DNA of 64,000 nucleotides from Torreya grandis (GCA_037957365.1 JARHVA010001473.1:359501-423500); one strand, 5' to 3'. Shown: positions 25,711 through 39,362, counted from the stretch's first letter. The notes: generated by a model from the sequence alone, not told the origin. Made by a program: numbers and translations.

Positions 25711-26829
25711 GAGTTTAGGGGATCGAATAGTCGAGACTATATTCTTAAGGAAGAAGATGATGTTGATAGGAAAAAAATTGAGATTATGTATACAAATTTA
25801 TTCACAAAAAAAATTAAAATAATAAACCCCTCATTACAATTAAAATTTCACCTCATAGTAAAATAACACAAAAAGTTAAGTTTTCCAAGTTTATAATGTG
25901 GCCAATAAATGAGTATTTTACCACAAAAACTTTGACAAAAGGTACAATTTTGGTTTATAGACCACAAAAATGAATTTTTGTGAAAAAATAAGTGATGTGA
26001 TTTGACCCCAAGACCTCTTACAATAGCAAAGTCTTAATAATATCTTATTTTCCACTGTCACTTGCAAAATTTGAAAACATAAGTCAAAAAATTGACTTTT
26101 AACCACTTTCAAAGATAAAAAATGATTAAAAAATCCAAAATTAGAATCACACATGTGGGAGTAGATGAGGAAGAGTTTAAAAATTATAAAATATCTACTC
26201 CTTAAGTCCTCAAAGGTGTAATAAGATCCCAACAATCAGAACAATTTATTAATTTTCCAAAAAACCTGCATGGGTGCTATGGGACTGCCTGTGAAAAAAC
26301 CTTCATAAGGGCCATAAAACATGATGAAATATAGTAAAAAATAGTTTTAAAAGGGACACCAAACAATATTTTACCCTTATAATCAAAAAAATATTTATAT
26401 TTGGACATGTATGATGTGTAATATGTGATTAATGATAAAATTTTGACCAAAAAACACTGCTAGAAGACAGACATTTTACAGGGTTCCCAAGAGGCGTAAA
26501 ACCTATTATAAAATGGTAAAAATAAGTATAAAATGAGATTAAACTTAGTATAAAATTATATCATGAATTTAATTATGAAAATATGGAATTTTACGGCCTA
26601 CTATAGGGGTTCCAAAATAAGTAGAAAATAGATTTTTTTGCTTTACAATTTTCTTATTTTTTCAAACTTCAAAATTTTTGGTAAATATATGCCACAAAAC
26701 ATTACCAAAATGTATGTGGTATCTAAAAAATATCAAAATAAATCTTTAAATGTATAGGAATTGAATAAAAAAATTGGATATTAAGAATAAATGTGAGCAA
26801 GAGAACCTACAACTAAAGGCTTCCAAAAT
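25711..26829 (-). other. Probable leader of the minus-strand copia element, no gene seen
   Basis: AT-rich, with one chance frame of 105 codons (25918-26235, minus) that resembles nothing known. If the primer site at 26830-26841 is real, this is the untranslated leader between LTR and gag, unusually long at about 1.1 kb. Confidence 0.35.
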
Positions 26830-26841
26830 GTTTTGATATCA
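26830..26841 (-). other. Candidate primer site of the minus-strand copia element
   Basis: On the minus strand the sequence is TGATATCAAAAC, three transitions away from TGGTATCAGAGC. It has the right orientation for the copia gag further left. The LTR would then lie at higher coordinates, but no second copy is in the window to confirm it. Confidence 0.35.
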
Positions 26842-27521
26842 TGAAATAAGCATATAAGTATGCAAATGATCCACATGATCAAATTGAAGGACAAGAATAA
26901 AATTCAAATAAATAAAAATAATTCTTAATAAAATCACAACAAAGTGTGTAAAATAAAATAATGAAAGATCTGCATATTCTTTGATTACACCTACAAACTA
27001 TGTAGTGTAATATATAACGAAAATAGTTTGTTGTGTGTGAATAAACTATTGTTGTAAGCACATAATGGGAAAAATAAAAATATTAAAATGTAAAATACTA
27101 TTTGAAAATGTTTGAGTAAATATCAACAATAAAAACAAATAAACTAACTAGGGTAACAAAGGATTAACCCTCAATAAAACATAAATTTACCCTAGGTAAG
27201 CTTAAAAACACATAATTCTAACAAATACAAGGATAGTTGTGCAAGGTGCGATAGAAGTAAATAATAAACACCAACTCAGATTGAACCTAGACATTCATTG
27301 GTAAAGCTAATATAGGTATACATGAAACATAGACTTAATAGTTATAAAACATTCAATATAATCTACATGATTAACATATTTAGACAAATAGAATATTCAC
27401 TGTGCAAGAACAATGATAAAAGACATTTGAGAGAACTATTTCAAAACTTTATATCAATCTATATCACATTAGAACTCTTTTACAACAAAATTGAGTGATA
27501 TATATATATATATATATATAT
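26842..27521. other. AT-rich stretch, possibly LTR; no gene seen
   Basis: No protein match on either strand. It ends in a short TA repeat (27498-27521). It could be the LTR of the neighbouring copia fragment. Confidence 0.3.
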
Positions 27522-27804
27522 ATTGCAGACTATAATTTATAAACACGTGAGAATCCTATTATTTTGTCATATTTATCTAATTTTGTATGTATCCAGCATT
27601 GGAAATCATGTCAAAGGTCTTCATAATGTGAAGAGTCTTTATTTTATTTATATTCATATTCTAACCTTTCACTATAAATAAAATAAAGACTCTTCACATT
27701 ATGAAGACCTTTGACATGATTTCCAATGCTGGATACATACAAAATTAAGATAAAAAAGACAAAATAATAGGATTCTCATGTGTTTATAAATTATAGTCTG
27801 CAAT
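27522..27804. repeat. Near-perfect 131-bp inverted repeat (foldback element or hairpin)
   Basis: The left arm (27522-27652) and right arm (27673-27804) are reverse complements with only three mismatches and one 1-bp indel by my count, around a 20-base loop. The outer ends read ATTGCAGACTATAATTTAT and its complement. The left flank is a TA microsatellite; no target duplication is clear. The arms hold no coding sequence. It fits a MITE-like foldback transposon or a young inverted duplication able to give a long hairpin RNA. Its arm identity is far higher than that of any LTR pair here, so it is young or maintained. Confidence 0.88.
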
Positions 27805-29175
27805 TTTGAATCCATTTTTTCTACCAACACTTTCCCAAACTTAAATAGTTGTCTCATCCTAAGACAAGTTCTAGTAAGTGAACCTTATGTTGGAGCTGAA
27901 AATTGTGCCCATGGTGAGGAACTAGAATAGATACATAATTTGCGGTAATCACTCAAGGTGTTGTTTACTAGTTTTCACCCCTTGTGCACTAATTATCCAC
28001 ACTTTTAAGTCTTTAACTATCACACTAATATACTACCCTCATGTATTTTTAGTATATTATCATAACCACGTGACTGCCCTTTATGGATTTTCAACAAACC
28101 TAGCACTACTCCTAATGTTCAAGCACTTGCTACTAAAAAAGCTTCAGAATTATAAAACTAAAGTGTCAACAATACTATACTAAAAGTGGTGGCATGGACT
28201 ATGTTTTATTTACTAGAAGAGGTTGTGTAGATGGTTCTACTTATAGTTCTGAATAATAAGTTATTGTTGTAAAATATAATGGTAGGGGGTGTAGTTGGGG
28301 TTAAGGTGTAGGTTATGAAGATGCAGTAAAATTTATTTGATAGAGTTCCTATTGTAAATAATTTAGAAGAACAAATTGAGGATCATAGATGATTTTTTTA
28401 ATAGATCTATCTAAATGAGACATGTCCTTTTTAAACGATGTCCAATCCATGATAGCTTCTCTAACCATGTTTATTCTAGTGCACAGTGGAACTTAGCACT
28501 CAACCAAAATTTGGATGTCCTCATCCTCCATCACTAATATCATATAATTTCATTGGATAATTTCAATTTAATGTCTTGAAATAACTCTTATATATTATCT
28601 ATGTGCTTCCTCATATGAACACCAATAAAAGTATTTACAACATTTCTTTTTACCAAGTCTACATCTTTAGCATAACATTATATCTAGATTCAAGTGACTA
28701 CTTGAGTATGATGTCTAGTGAATCAAAAGTAGAATAATGGTAATTCATGGCATATTTGGATTTATTCACCTTTATGAAATATAGCATGGCCTCCTTACAT
28801 GTAGTGGACAACTACTGCTTCCAATCAAGCATGTTTTGAGCTATGTTATGAACCTGGTGTGAAGTAGTGTAAAGAACATGTTCATATTATTCTAGGATCT
28901 CAAAAATGACTTTTGTCTCATCTTTGAGATTTTGGCCTTATGTGAAAAGTGTCTATGACTTCTACATATCCCACTAATATTTTATGAGTTAAAATAAGGT
29001 CTATAGACTAATTTTCCTCTAACATGACTTGGTCACCCAAAACTTGAGTGATCAAGGTAGGACATACAGTATCAATCAAATAAAAATATTTGGTGAGGTA
29101 TAGGTTGAGATATACATTATCCTCCTTAAGCTATAACACATATTTCTCTAAGGTCTATGATTTATACTATATATA
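27805..29175. other. Old unassigned repeat-like sequence, no gene seen
   Basis: AT-rich sequence with no reading frame I recognise on either strand. It may be the end of the minus-strand gypsy element or the remains of its LTR; no partner copy is present. Confidence 0.3.
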
Positions 29176-31948
29176 TTATTGAAAGGAAGCTAATCCCTTA
29201 ATTTGCTTCGATAGAGGTAGTTGTGATACATCAAGTGATGCCTCTTGCACCATTGTAGCCAAGGCCAAAGTTAAATATGTAGATGCTATAGGTGTTTCTT
29301 TAATATTCACCATGGGTATATAAAAAAAATTCAACATGTGGAGGTTGTTGAGATGTCTCATAACCATTGGCTAGAGATTTGGGGCCTATACTGTGATGCC
29401 TCATCCTATACACCCCATGGAGTATAATCTAAGCCCTATGATTTATATGATGGTTGTTGGGTCTCAATTATTCCCACTATCATGCTAACCTCTTTTATAT
29501 TTTTGGTTATCCTCTCTTATTTAGATTTTCAATTAGTTGTTGCCTTGTTTTTGGCTTTAGCCTCTAAATTAGCTTTGGACATTACCTTCACTTTGAATTT
29601 TTAATCTACCAATTCCTTAGCTTTGGCATATACCTCAACCTTATTATTGGAATATTATGATTTATCCTTCTTATTTTATTACTCCTCTTGAATGCATAGT
29701 TATTATTTTTACTTTTCTTCTTATGGTGCATTTATTGTGGCCTCAGATTCATCGATATTCTTTTGTACTGCCTATGCTTCCTAATTTTATTTCTCTTATT
29801 ATTTCCTCATAGTGTCTTCTTATTTATTATTCACATCTACTTTTTTAGCTCTTTTATTTTTTTACCATAGCTTCATCAATATTTCCCATGTTTTCTTGCT
29901 CTTTCTTCTTCTATAGATCTTCCTCCTCAATAGTCTTGTGCTTTGCTTCTTTCATCTTCTTATTTCTTTATGACTTTTAAGCCATCTTAGTATTCACCTT
30001 ATATGCCTTTTATTATTATTTTTTAAACATGTTAACTTGGTTTTGTGATGTAATTTTTTATTGTTTATTGGGTTGCTTGAGTTGTGGTGGAGTTACCTCT
30101 TTTGGCTCCTACATAGGAGTTAGTGAATCAAGTGGTGACTAAAAATTAGATGACATGGTTGATTCAATCACAATACCTCTTCATGGTGGTTCCTTATGTT
30201 TATATGATAGTGGAGGAGTAATATTATTATTCATAATATTGTAGGCTCATACCATCTCCTGAGTCTATGGCTCAATTTTTTGAGTCTATTGAGGCTTGAC
30301 TTCTTTGAGAGGAAATACAAATGAAAACATATATTCTTTGATTTTTGGGGACATTATATACATAGAATGGGTCTTTTTCATACACACTAGATTTGGTGAT
30401 GGAATTTATTATAGTGGTGAGTGTTTGTATTATTCAACGGAGGATCCTATAGTTAGATCTATGTGAAAGAGATCAACTTGAACCCATATTTGTGTTGCCT
30501 CATGCCATAAATTATTTACTATTATATAAAGATGAAGCTGGGTGTTATCAACCCACAAGTATTTTTGTACCTAGTTTTTTACTTGGTATGTGTGTACTAC
30601 CTTCCAAAATAAAAATTCATTCTCTTCTTCTTGATCATAGACCTCTTTTCCTATGTCTGTGAAGATTGACTATAAAACTTCCTCTTTTTTGATGCCCAAA
30701 TCTACAAGATCACCTTTTTTAGAGATTTTTGGGACATGCTTATTTTAATCCAAGATTTAGAGTTGTAGTTCCTCTTCTTTAGTGGTGGTGGTGAAGCTCA
30801 CCACATGGGTGCCTTACACTTACCCCTATCATCTTATAATAGAGCTTATTTTATTTGTGGTGGTACATGTGCTTGAGCTTTGAACTATGTATGCAAAGGT
30901 TGTTGTGCACTTATATTTATATATCATAAGGGTTTTACTGATTTGGAAGATAGGGATTTCTATCATGGAACTTATACCTTAGCATCCAAAATGGTAATGA
31001 AGAAGGGTAATGGAGTTATTGTTGCTTTGGGAAATTCATGGACTTTGATATGAATCTTATTATGTAGCTTTATGACATATTAATGATTCCAAAGATAATA
31101 TATAATATCCTTGGGTACCATGGGGTATGAGATAATCAAGGATTGAATCTCAACCCAAATCTTGGTCTAGGTAAGGTTGGAGAATGCAATTGCAGGATAA
31201 AATTATTCATCTATGTTGATTGTACCCTTTAGTAACTTCCACTAGGTAAAACAAAGTAAGAGAAAAAAAACTATTATTAGAAACTTGTGATGTTATATCA
31301 AGGACCTTATCAATTGTATCATGATATTAGAAGTTAAAAATTTAGGCAAATTGAAGTTATCATGCATATAGAGTATTTGGTAAGCAATGTCACTAACCCC
31401 TTTTATTTCCTCTCATGCACTTTTGGTGGTCTACCATAACTACTTGGTGATGTACTTAGAGAAAATGTGCACTGATGTGTCATCCAATATGTGAATAATA
31501 ATCACCCTATATGCCCTATTATACTTTTCTTTTATATCTAAATAATTATTGTAGAATTAGTTTTATAAGGGAGAAGAGATTTTCCCCTAGTTTGGAGTCC
31601 TATTGCTCATGCCATGGTTATAGCATTGATGAGGATGGTAACATCATGTGAAATATGAATTACACCCTCATTAATGTGAGCATTCCTTTATCCAACTTCC
31701 CAAAACTAGGAATCTTGATGAGTCTCTCTATATTATAACCTTGTAGAGGGTGTGGGAGAGCTAGGGATCCTACTTTTGCTTATTTAAATTGGTTATAACT
31801 AAACATATAGGCCTCTATAGTGTTTATGAAATCAAACGAGTCTAGATCATGATATCTAGTTTGTCAGAGTGCCAACCCGATCCCCATTTATTCATTAGAC
31901 ACATATGTAAGAGGGATTAAAAGTTGTGATTGATCCATGGTTCCTATT
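29176..31948 (-). pseudogene. Long decayed frame downstream of integrase, unrecognised
   Basis: From ATG at about 31948 (minus) the frame gives MDQSQLLIPLTYVSNE, then YHDLDSFDFINTIEAY, LALPHPLQGYNIERLIKIP and FGKLDKGMLTLMRV, far too protein-like for chance. Most breaks are TAA, TAG or TGA at places where Gln or Arg codons would fit. Later parts, in shifted frames, include a region with SYPMVPKDIIYYLW and a Lys/Glu-rich coiled-coil-like stretch (about 30000-29850). It lies in the same orientation as the integrase upstream. Athila-type elements carry an extra env-like ORF at this position, but I see no clear membrane segments and do not know this protein. Confidence 0.45.
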
Positions 31949-32754
31949 GTAGACTTGTTTGAAAAAATTATCTGATTGGAGTGGTGTTGTTGAAGAATAT
32001 GTGCACACTTGACAAAATTAGACACAAATCAAAAAGGTATTTATTTATAATAGTATTTAATGTCCTCTTTATCTTCACACTTGTTTTTATATATATTTTA
32101 TCACTAAAATCCATCTATTATAATGGTTTACATGTGTTGAGCTAGATGCACATAATTTATCCTAGTGAATTAATGTCAACCGGTTGTTGGTTATGTGGTG
32201 GTTATTATTCTATGTCCAAAAATATTGATCCATATAATGGTAGTTGTTGATGTGATGCATCATATTCTCACTTATCCAATTTACTTTATTATACATCCTT
32301 TAATTTTAACATTTGATTTGCTTTAGGAAAGATGTAATATTTCAAGTGTAACATCATTAATGGTTTTTAATTACTATTTATTTTCCTTTCTCCATACCTT
32401 GTTTTCAATGCATCATTCATGTAATTAATTTATTATCCTCATATACCAGATGTAAGATTTATTTCCCTTAATCTAGTTGTTCATAGATCACACTCTATAA
32501 CTTTGAATTTTCAAATCTATTTATAATGTCCTATGATATATAAATCACACTGTATAAACACATACAAACCTAAAACCAAAATAGGAAAACATGATATTAA
32601 TAAAAAAATCCTAAACTACATGATGCTACTCAATACCCTTTTTTCATTTTTTTTGTGAAAATTGATAGAGATTATTGATAGTAAGGCTTAATCTTACAAC
32701 CATTTACATGTCCTAATAGAATTATTACTTGGATATATTTTAATAAAATTATTC
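31949..32754 (-). other. Spacer between integrase and the downstream frame
   Basis: AT-rich, no protein recognised. It would be the non-coding gap between pol and the extra ORF of the minus-strand gypsy element. Confidence 0.35.
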
Positions 32755-33723
32755 CTTGTTGTAGAATGTCGTGAATTATATAAGGTGCCTTTCATATAAT
32801 GCATAGCTTTCCTAAAAATGTTCTAAACATACTATCATATAATAAGACCACTTATTCTAGATAGAATTATTTATATTTTAGGTTACGATCATGCCACACT
32901 TTTTGAATTATCTTGTTAACTTCCTAGGTCCATTGTTCTTTTTTCTTCTTTTCCTCCATTTTGGCTATATCCATCAACTATGCCTGTAGATAATCTTGAT
33001 TCCCTAGTATCATGATCATCATAATGCATAGAGTAGGAACTAATTATTCCATAAGCATTATTATTTCAAGTCCATAAATGAACTCAAATGGAATTAAACC
33101 TATCGTACACTTATAATTTGTCTTATACACCCATAAGATCATAGGAATCTAATCCTCCCAATCATTTATTTAGATTTTTCATATTTTAGTGAGCATCTTA
33201 CCAATCACTTTTTTTGACTCCTCCAATTGTTCATTTACTTGTAGATGATAAGCTATGATTTTGTGGTGTGATATCATGAATTATTTAGTGATATTATTAA
33301 TGGTGTTGTTTAATAAATGCATACCTATATCTCTGATAATCTTGATCAGACATCCAAATATGGTTATAATATTTTCATATAATAACTTGTTTTTATCCTT
33401 AACACTACAACTTGGGGTTAAAGTAGCTTCCAGCCATTTATTGAGGTAGTTAGTTGTAGTGATGATGTATCTTATGTTATTGTGCTTACTTGATGGATTG
33501 ATTTTCCAAAAAATATTGAATCCATATTTCTCAAATGGATGATCTACTAACATAGGATTCAATGGCATCTCATCTCTTTGATTAGGCTTATCCATCCTTT
33601 GGTAAATATCATATTGTTTTGAAATTTGTCATGCATCTTAAAGTAGAGTTGGCAATCATAGACCACTTTTCAATAACTTCCTTATAGTTTATTCACCTAT
33701 GAAATATCCACGTACTTGATGTG
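32755..33723 (-). pseudogene. Integrase of the minus-strand Ty3/gypsy element
   Basis: The zinc-binding part reads GYFIGE-TIRKLLKSGL and then YDIYQRMDKP, where both Cys of the CxxC pair (normally CDxCQR) are Tyr. In the core, the first catalytic Asp of the WGxDF motif is Asn (YGFNIF) while RDIGMH keeps the second. The C-terminal part has WHDRNLKYK-FY, VVLLYDSMFRTF and APYIIHDIL, typical of plant Ty3/gypsy integrases. Frameshifts and stops occur throughout. Longest open piece 104 codons (33281-33595). Confidence 0.8.
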
Positions 33724-34149
33724 CCTCCTCAAGAAATTGAGGTCACTCGTGCTCTTAATCCACTCTACATAGTATGTCATCTTCCCCATATTATACATAA
33801 ACTTGCTAATGATGTTGGATGGGATGGATCTAGTGATCAAATAATTTTATGTCTTTCTACATAGTATGTAGGAAATATCCCTTATTTCAAAAAATATGCA
33901 AAATTTCTTCCATATTCTCAATAATTACAAAAATTTAAAGTAATGAGAGATATATTCCATGTTCTAAAAAATTATATAAACTTAAGAAAATATGTATCTA
34001 GTGGTTCATCTTGTAGTTATTTTGGTTCTTCTCCATTTATTATTTAGCTTAGATGATCTAGCCCCATATTTTACCTTCATAGATTCAAACTGATCCTGAA
34101 TTAAATCTCTTGTAAATAATATTAACTATAAAGAAATCCTTCCTCCCAA
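33724..34149 (-). other. RNase H-integrase linker of the gypsy element
   Basis: Decayed sequence between the two domains. Short coding traces remain but no motif can be placed. Confidence 0.4.
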
Positions 34150-34440
34150 CATAGGCTTATTAACTAAGCATCACAAAGTATGATGATCAAAGAAAATTCA
34201 AATGGTGTTTCCATAGGCAATGTCTAAACTTTTGGAGTGCAAACAACATAGCCAAAGTTTCTCATTTTGTCAATGTATAGTTTTTCTCTTTAGATAATAA
34301 TTTATGACTTTTAAAATGAATTGGATGGTATAATACCCCATCTCTTTGTTGTATGATAACAAATCCTACCATAGTTTCTCAAGCATCTAAATGCACATGA
34401 AAAGGTTTTCTCTAGTTGGGAAAAACCAAAATTAGTGTTA
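34150..34440 (-). pseudogene. RNase H of the minus-strand Ty3/gypsy element
   Basis: Read on the minus strand: RKPFHVHLDA (first Asp kept), QQRDGVLYHPIHFKSHKL, then EKNYTLTK-ETLAMLFALQKF with the catalytic Glu kept, and FRHCLWKHHLNFL. This is the Ty3/gypsy RNase H order. A stop replaces one residue before ETLAM. Confidence 0.75.
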
Positions 34441-34529
34441 TGACTAATTTCTACTTTAGATCCATGAAAATTGATTATCACTCATTTATCCAGTCAAAAC
34501 TTGTATCATTATGTAGTAACTTCTCCATT

Positions 34530-35440
34530 GGGGTGGATATGGTGGCATAGCCTTTTATGAATTTCATACAATATCTTGTAAGCCCTAAGAATGATCACAC
34601 CTCTTTAAAACTTGTGGGAGGTGGCATACACATAATTAATTCAATTTTGGCTTGATCCACTAGGATCTTATCCTTGCATACTACTATCCTAACAAGACAC
34701 TAAATAATGGGAAGAATAAATAATTCAAGTTTATTGTAATGCATAGAGCTTGACAAAGTTCCAATATAAGAAAGAGCTTAAACAAGTGTTCCTCGAACAA
34801 GGAAAATACAACACAATAATTTAGGTAGACTTCAATAAAATCATGGTAAAATATTTAAATACAATTAACACCAACATATAAAATAGATTTGGAGAATTAT
34901 TTAAACAAAAAACATTACCTTATATGTAAAATACCCCCACTCTATTATAAATGTTTTTTTGGCTTGATCTTCTACTATGATTGGAATTTGGTAGTACCCA
35001 CTAAACCTATCAGTGAAAGAGTACACTTCATGTCCTATGACTAAATCCAAGAATTCATCCATAAAGTGAATTTGAAAAGGATCATTTGTACATGCATCAT
35101 TTATCACATGGTAGTCCCCACACACTCAAATTTACGCAAACTTCTTAGACTATACTACCATTAGATTGACCTAATACACATTTTCTATTAGATATATAAT
35201 GCATGCATATTACATGTGATCTAGTTCAGCCTTTACTTTCAACTTCATAGTTGGGTTTAATTTGTATCGTCTCTTTTTCATAGGTCATGCACACTCATTT
35301 ATTTTTGTGTGCATTTAACCTAAAGAAGAGTCTACCCATTTTAATTCTATTAATTTCATTGGAAAAACATCCTGGTAATCTCATAATAATTGTAATGCTT
35401 TTGAAATCTCATTTGATGTTAAGTACTCACCCAAAGTTGC
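34530..35440 (-). pseudogene. pol: Reverse transcriptase of the minus-strand Ty3/gypsy element
   Basis: The finger part has KKRRYKLNPTMKLKVKAEL upstream, then GDYHVINDACTNDPF, GHEVYSFTDRFSGYYQIPI and FTYKVM, typical of Ty3/gypsy RT. The first catalytic Asp (TDRFSGY) is kept. After a frameshift the YxDD box reads EVYLNYCVVFS at about 34805-34835, so both Asp are lost. The thumb and connection follow: VDQAKIELIMCMPPPTS and FLGLTRY. It cannot copy RNA. Confidence 0.82.
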
Positions 35441-36388
35441 AAGCTTTGGTGTTGGTTTGATCTCAATATTTCCTATCAACTTATTTAAGGGTCATTGATA
35501 TATTTTTTTAGAACCACTTGGAATGAAATCTTCCATTGTTTTGTGTCCTTCTTGCTCTTCAATATTAAATTTCACAACATTTATTCCCCATTTTTGTCTT
35601 TGATTTTGACTTTCGATTATTCCCCTTCTCTCTAATTCACAAAATATATTTAAATATAAGTACTCATCACTATTATTTAACTCTACCAATTCTTCACCAT
35701 TTGTGATCTTATTTCATGGTTTGATAAAAAACTGATCCTTTTACTTGTTTACCTTATAATTTTGGATAACTAAATTCAAATCTTGAGTTGCATCTTCTTG
35801 CAAAGATGAGTCTTTCACAATGCTTAAGTATTTTTCTCACTCAAAACATAAAAATATTTTCAAATTATGCAAAGCATTATGTACTAAAGGATTCTCATCC
35901 TCAAAAACAAAAGTTTGAATGAAATCATGTTGAACCTATGGCCAATTATTTGTCTCATGTCTACACTCCTAGTTTATGTACTAAGTTATTGGAAGCACTA
36001 AAAGAGTATATATGAATAATTACATCCAATATTTTTGTTCTACACCTTTCATAGTCCCTACATCCATACACTTATGAAATACATTTCTAGGCACTATCCT
36101 TCCTAAAAAAAGTCATTGTTCCCTGACAGGAGTTGGTATTTAGAATCAAGCATGCAATAGTTTGTAGGCCTCATCCCATGGTAATTGATTTATCTCGTGG
36201 AAATATCACCAATTAACAATAACTATTTTTAGTGAAAAACTAAGTGCAATCACCCTTTTATCTATGTTTGGCACATGATGTTCAAGCCTTAAAATAAATT
36301 GATTCAAGTTATCATTTATAAAATATTATAGTAGTTGACATTCTATGGAAAATATCATGTGCATTAAGCATACCTTGTGATTATTGAT
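35441..36388 (-). pseudogene. Gag-pol linker and protease-side remnant of the gypsy element
   Basis: Protein-like pieces in shifting frames include VHNALHNLKIFLCFE, SIVKDSSLQEDATQDLNL and YLNIFCELERRG, ending near DYQDVFP just before RT. The position suggests protease and the RT N-terminal extension; the protease Asp motif was not found. The element 3 LTR cuts the sequence at 36388. Confidence 0.5.
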
Positions 36389-39360
36389 ATGATCCATGAT
36401 TTTAGAGCTTATGCACACAAGTATAATTCATTTGGTTGATCATAGTTTTCATCTAGACACTTAGGGTCCAGTGGCAGAAAAGATGAGTTAGTAGTTTGAT
36501 GACATCACCATTACCACATGGGAAGGATTCAAGGTGAGTTGGTCATATGGTTATGATCACTGTAGTCCCTAGTTATTATGTGCTAGATATAAAGTCATGT
36601 ATCAAATAAATATAAAATATATGAGGTTGCAAAGTTGGATTCTAAGATAGATTTCATTGTATTCCCATAGCCAAATTTGCAAAGTGGTCAGAAAGAGTTG
36701 AGCAAACATGTTGATGAGGTCAGAATTCACACGTGTGGATGTTTCAAAAGAATGTGATCATATGGGTTTGTTCATTCTTGGATCTAGTTTATTTACTCTT
36801 AATTCTAGATCATGTGATGTATTCCATCAAAAGATATGCTTTTGCAAAGTTGGGATCCTAGGCAGATTGACTATGTTTTCCCATAGCCAATTTTGTAGTG
36901 GTAGAAAGAGTCGAGTGAGCATTTTATTGGTGTTATATATTGCACATGTGAAGGTGTAAAAATAATATGATTATATGGGTTTGTTTAGTTTTGAGTAGAT
37001 ATTATTTTCTCTAAATTTGAGATCATGCACTAAGGCACAATAAAAGATATGGTTGCTTAAATTTGGCCTCTCAAGTAGATTTGGACATTGTTGGCTCTGT
37101 GATAGAAGTTGATGAGAAGGAATGTTAATGGTGTTATATCTCACACACGTGATAGTTCCAAGAGTAGTGGGTCACATGGTTATATTATCCTATGGATAGA
37201 TATTATATGGTCCAAATTTGAGATACTACAAGTAAGTGTAGAAGAAGTTATTCAGGTGTAAAATTGACTACTCATGCATATTGACAAGGTCCCCACAGTC
37301 ATTTTTGAAGGTCTTAAAGCTTGAAAAAGATTGATGATGTATGAGTGCTCCAAGGAGTCAAGAGGAAACAAGATGAGGATAAGTGCACAATAATTAACAT
37401 TTGAGCAAAGGTACAAGATCTTGATCAAATATGAGCAATCATTCGTACAATTGATTGAATGGTGAGTATTGATTGATAAAGACCTTGTTGATCCATAGAG
37501 ATTGATGGAGCATATTAAGTCAACATTTTGAGATGGAACACGATGAGGTCAACATGGTAATTATTTAATGTTTGGCTTTAGTGGTATATGTGTTAAAGAT
37601 CAGATAAGATTGATGGTGTGATATTAATCCTAAGTTGAGATTCCATGATATTTGAGCACTTAGTTTGAAGGTTAAATGACACCATTGCCATTTGAATATT
37701 TGAATTTGTCAAGGAAAGACCAATGTCTAGTTTTTGGACCATAAATTTTGATAGAAGATGAATTTATCATGTAGTAAAAAGTAAAGTGGTAGAGGAATTC
37801 TAGGTACATCTAGAAATATGGACTTAAAGATATGAAAGTCAATATATACATTGTTATGGTGCTCCAAAGTTGACTATATGTTAGACTATGTTTTGCAAGT
37901 GATCTGATAAAAATGTTTGAGCTTGTATTAATACTAATTCAATGTCTCACAATGAATTATCTATTGTAAAATGTTTTGGACTCCATGATGATTCTTGGTG
38001 TGGATTTTATAAGTGTGATCAATCTATTTTGAGTATGAACAATGCGTAAGAATTTGACTTTGTGTTTTTTCATGGTGACTTTATGTATAAGGCATATGTT
38101 TAAGTTTCTTTATCATACACAAAGATGAGTTATGTTGACTGTGATCATTTGAGGATGTCCTAAGGGACATAAGGAGTGTACCTATTTAATTTTAAGTGGT
38201 CATGTGTTCATGTTTTGCTTGAGGGAGTGCTAATGGGTGAATAGGTCTCTATGAGACCTATAAGAGCTACAAGTGCCTTATTTAAAAGGTGTAGCTGCTT
38301 AAGGGTGGCCCATAGGTATTATGGCTGACCTATGTAGATTGAATTGAGCCTTATCTTCATATGATATATGTATTAAAGTTTAAGACATGCCTAATGGCCA
38401 ACTAAGATAGTGTTGATTAAAGATTTCTCTATAAATAGTAAAACCAAAGTTGGGTTCTAGATTTTTATGACTTGCAGAGGTGTGAGCATTGAAGTGAAGA
38501 AGAGAACATGATGAGTGTGCCAAATGGTTGGGTTGATGAGTGGATCAGATTTAATATTGTGATTATGACATGTAGGTCATGTTTTTGATGGTAGAATAGT
38601 GCTCTTATAGGTTGAGTATGAGTGAAGAAGCCTATAGTGATCCAAAAGGATGTTTTAGATGTCTTGAGTATGAACGAAGGATTGTTGGTGTCTATAAGAG
38701 TTGGGTGGCTAGTTTGAGAAACTCATCATAGTGTGGATAATGTGTATGACCATATATTCATGTTGTTTTTATTTTGATAGAGTTGTTGTTAAGAAGTGCA
38801 AAGTGGTTTAAAAGGTGGCTTTAGATGCATTGATTGTGGAAAGTTGAAGAAGGGCTAATATACTTCGTATCTCCATCAGATTAGTAGGCAATCAATATTG
38901 AGGAGATTATGTTCATAGGTGTTATTATGGGTTCTCAAAATATAAGGGTGAAGTATCCTCCTTGTAAGGTGAAACTTGATAAATGATCTAGTTGTTGTGG
39001 GTGCTCAACTAGATAAGGGTAGTAACTCCTTGTGGGATTGTAGTCTTAATAAAACCATGAATGGTTGTTCCTTGATCAGTAGCTTGATGGTCTAAATTGG
39101 TTCTTGTTTTTATAGGATAGTAGTCCAATTTTAGGTTCCAGTGGGTTTTATTACCCAAGAGGGTTTCCCATGTATGTCATGTGTTATGTGCTTGATCTTG
39201 GATTGTCTTTCTTGTACATTTATATAAATGATGTGTATGCTTCGTGAATGCTTATGGTAATTGATTAAGGACTTGTAAAGATCATAATTAAAGTTGGAAC
39301 TAAATTTAAAATATTTGGGATCACTGATTCACCCCTCTCTCAGTGATTGTACCTCTACCA
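36389..39360 (+). repeat. Element 3, 5' LTR (5'-truncated)
   Basis: Aligns with 42913-45898 from TGATCCATG onward (shared blocks GGGTCCAGTGGCAGAAAAGATGA and GATAAAGACCTTGTT). The first part of the 3' LTR (42667-42912) has no counterpart, so a deletion removed it along with a bit of flanking DNA. It ends ACCTCTACCA before the primer site. No protein. Confidence 0.78.
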
Positions 39361-39362
39361 AT

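Noticed and set aside
25918..26235. 105-codon minus-strand frame
   Set aside because: AT-rich, no motif, lies in the probable leader of a copia fragment.
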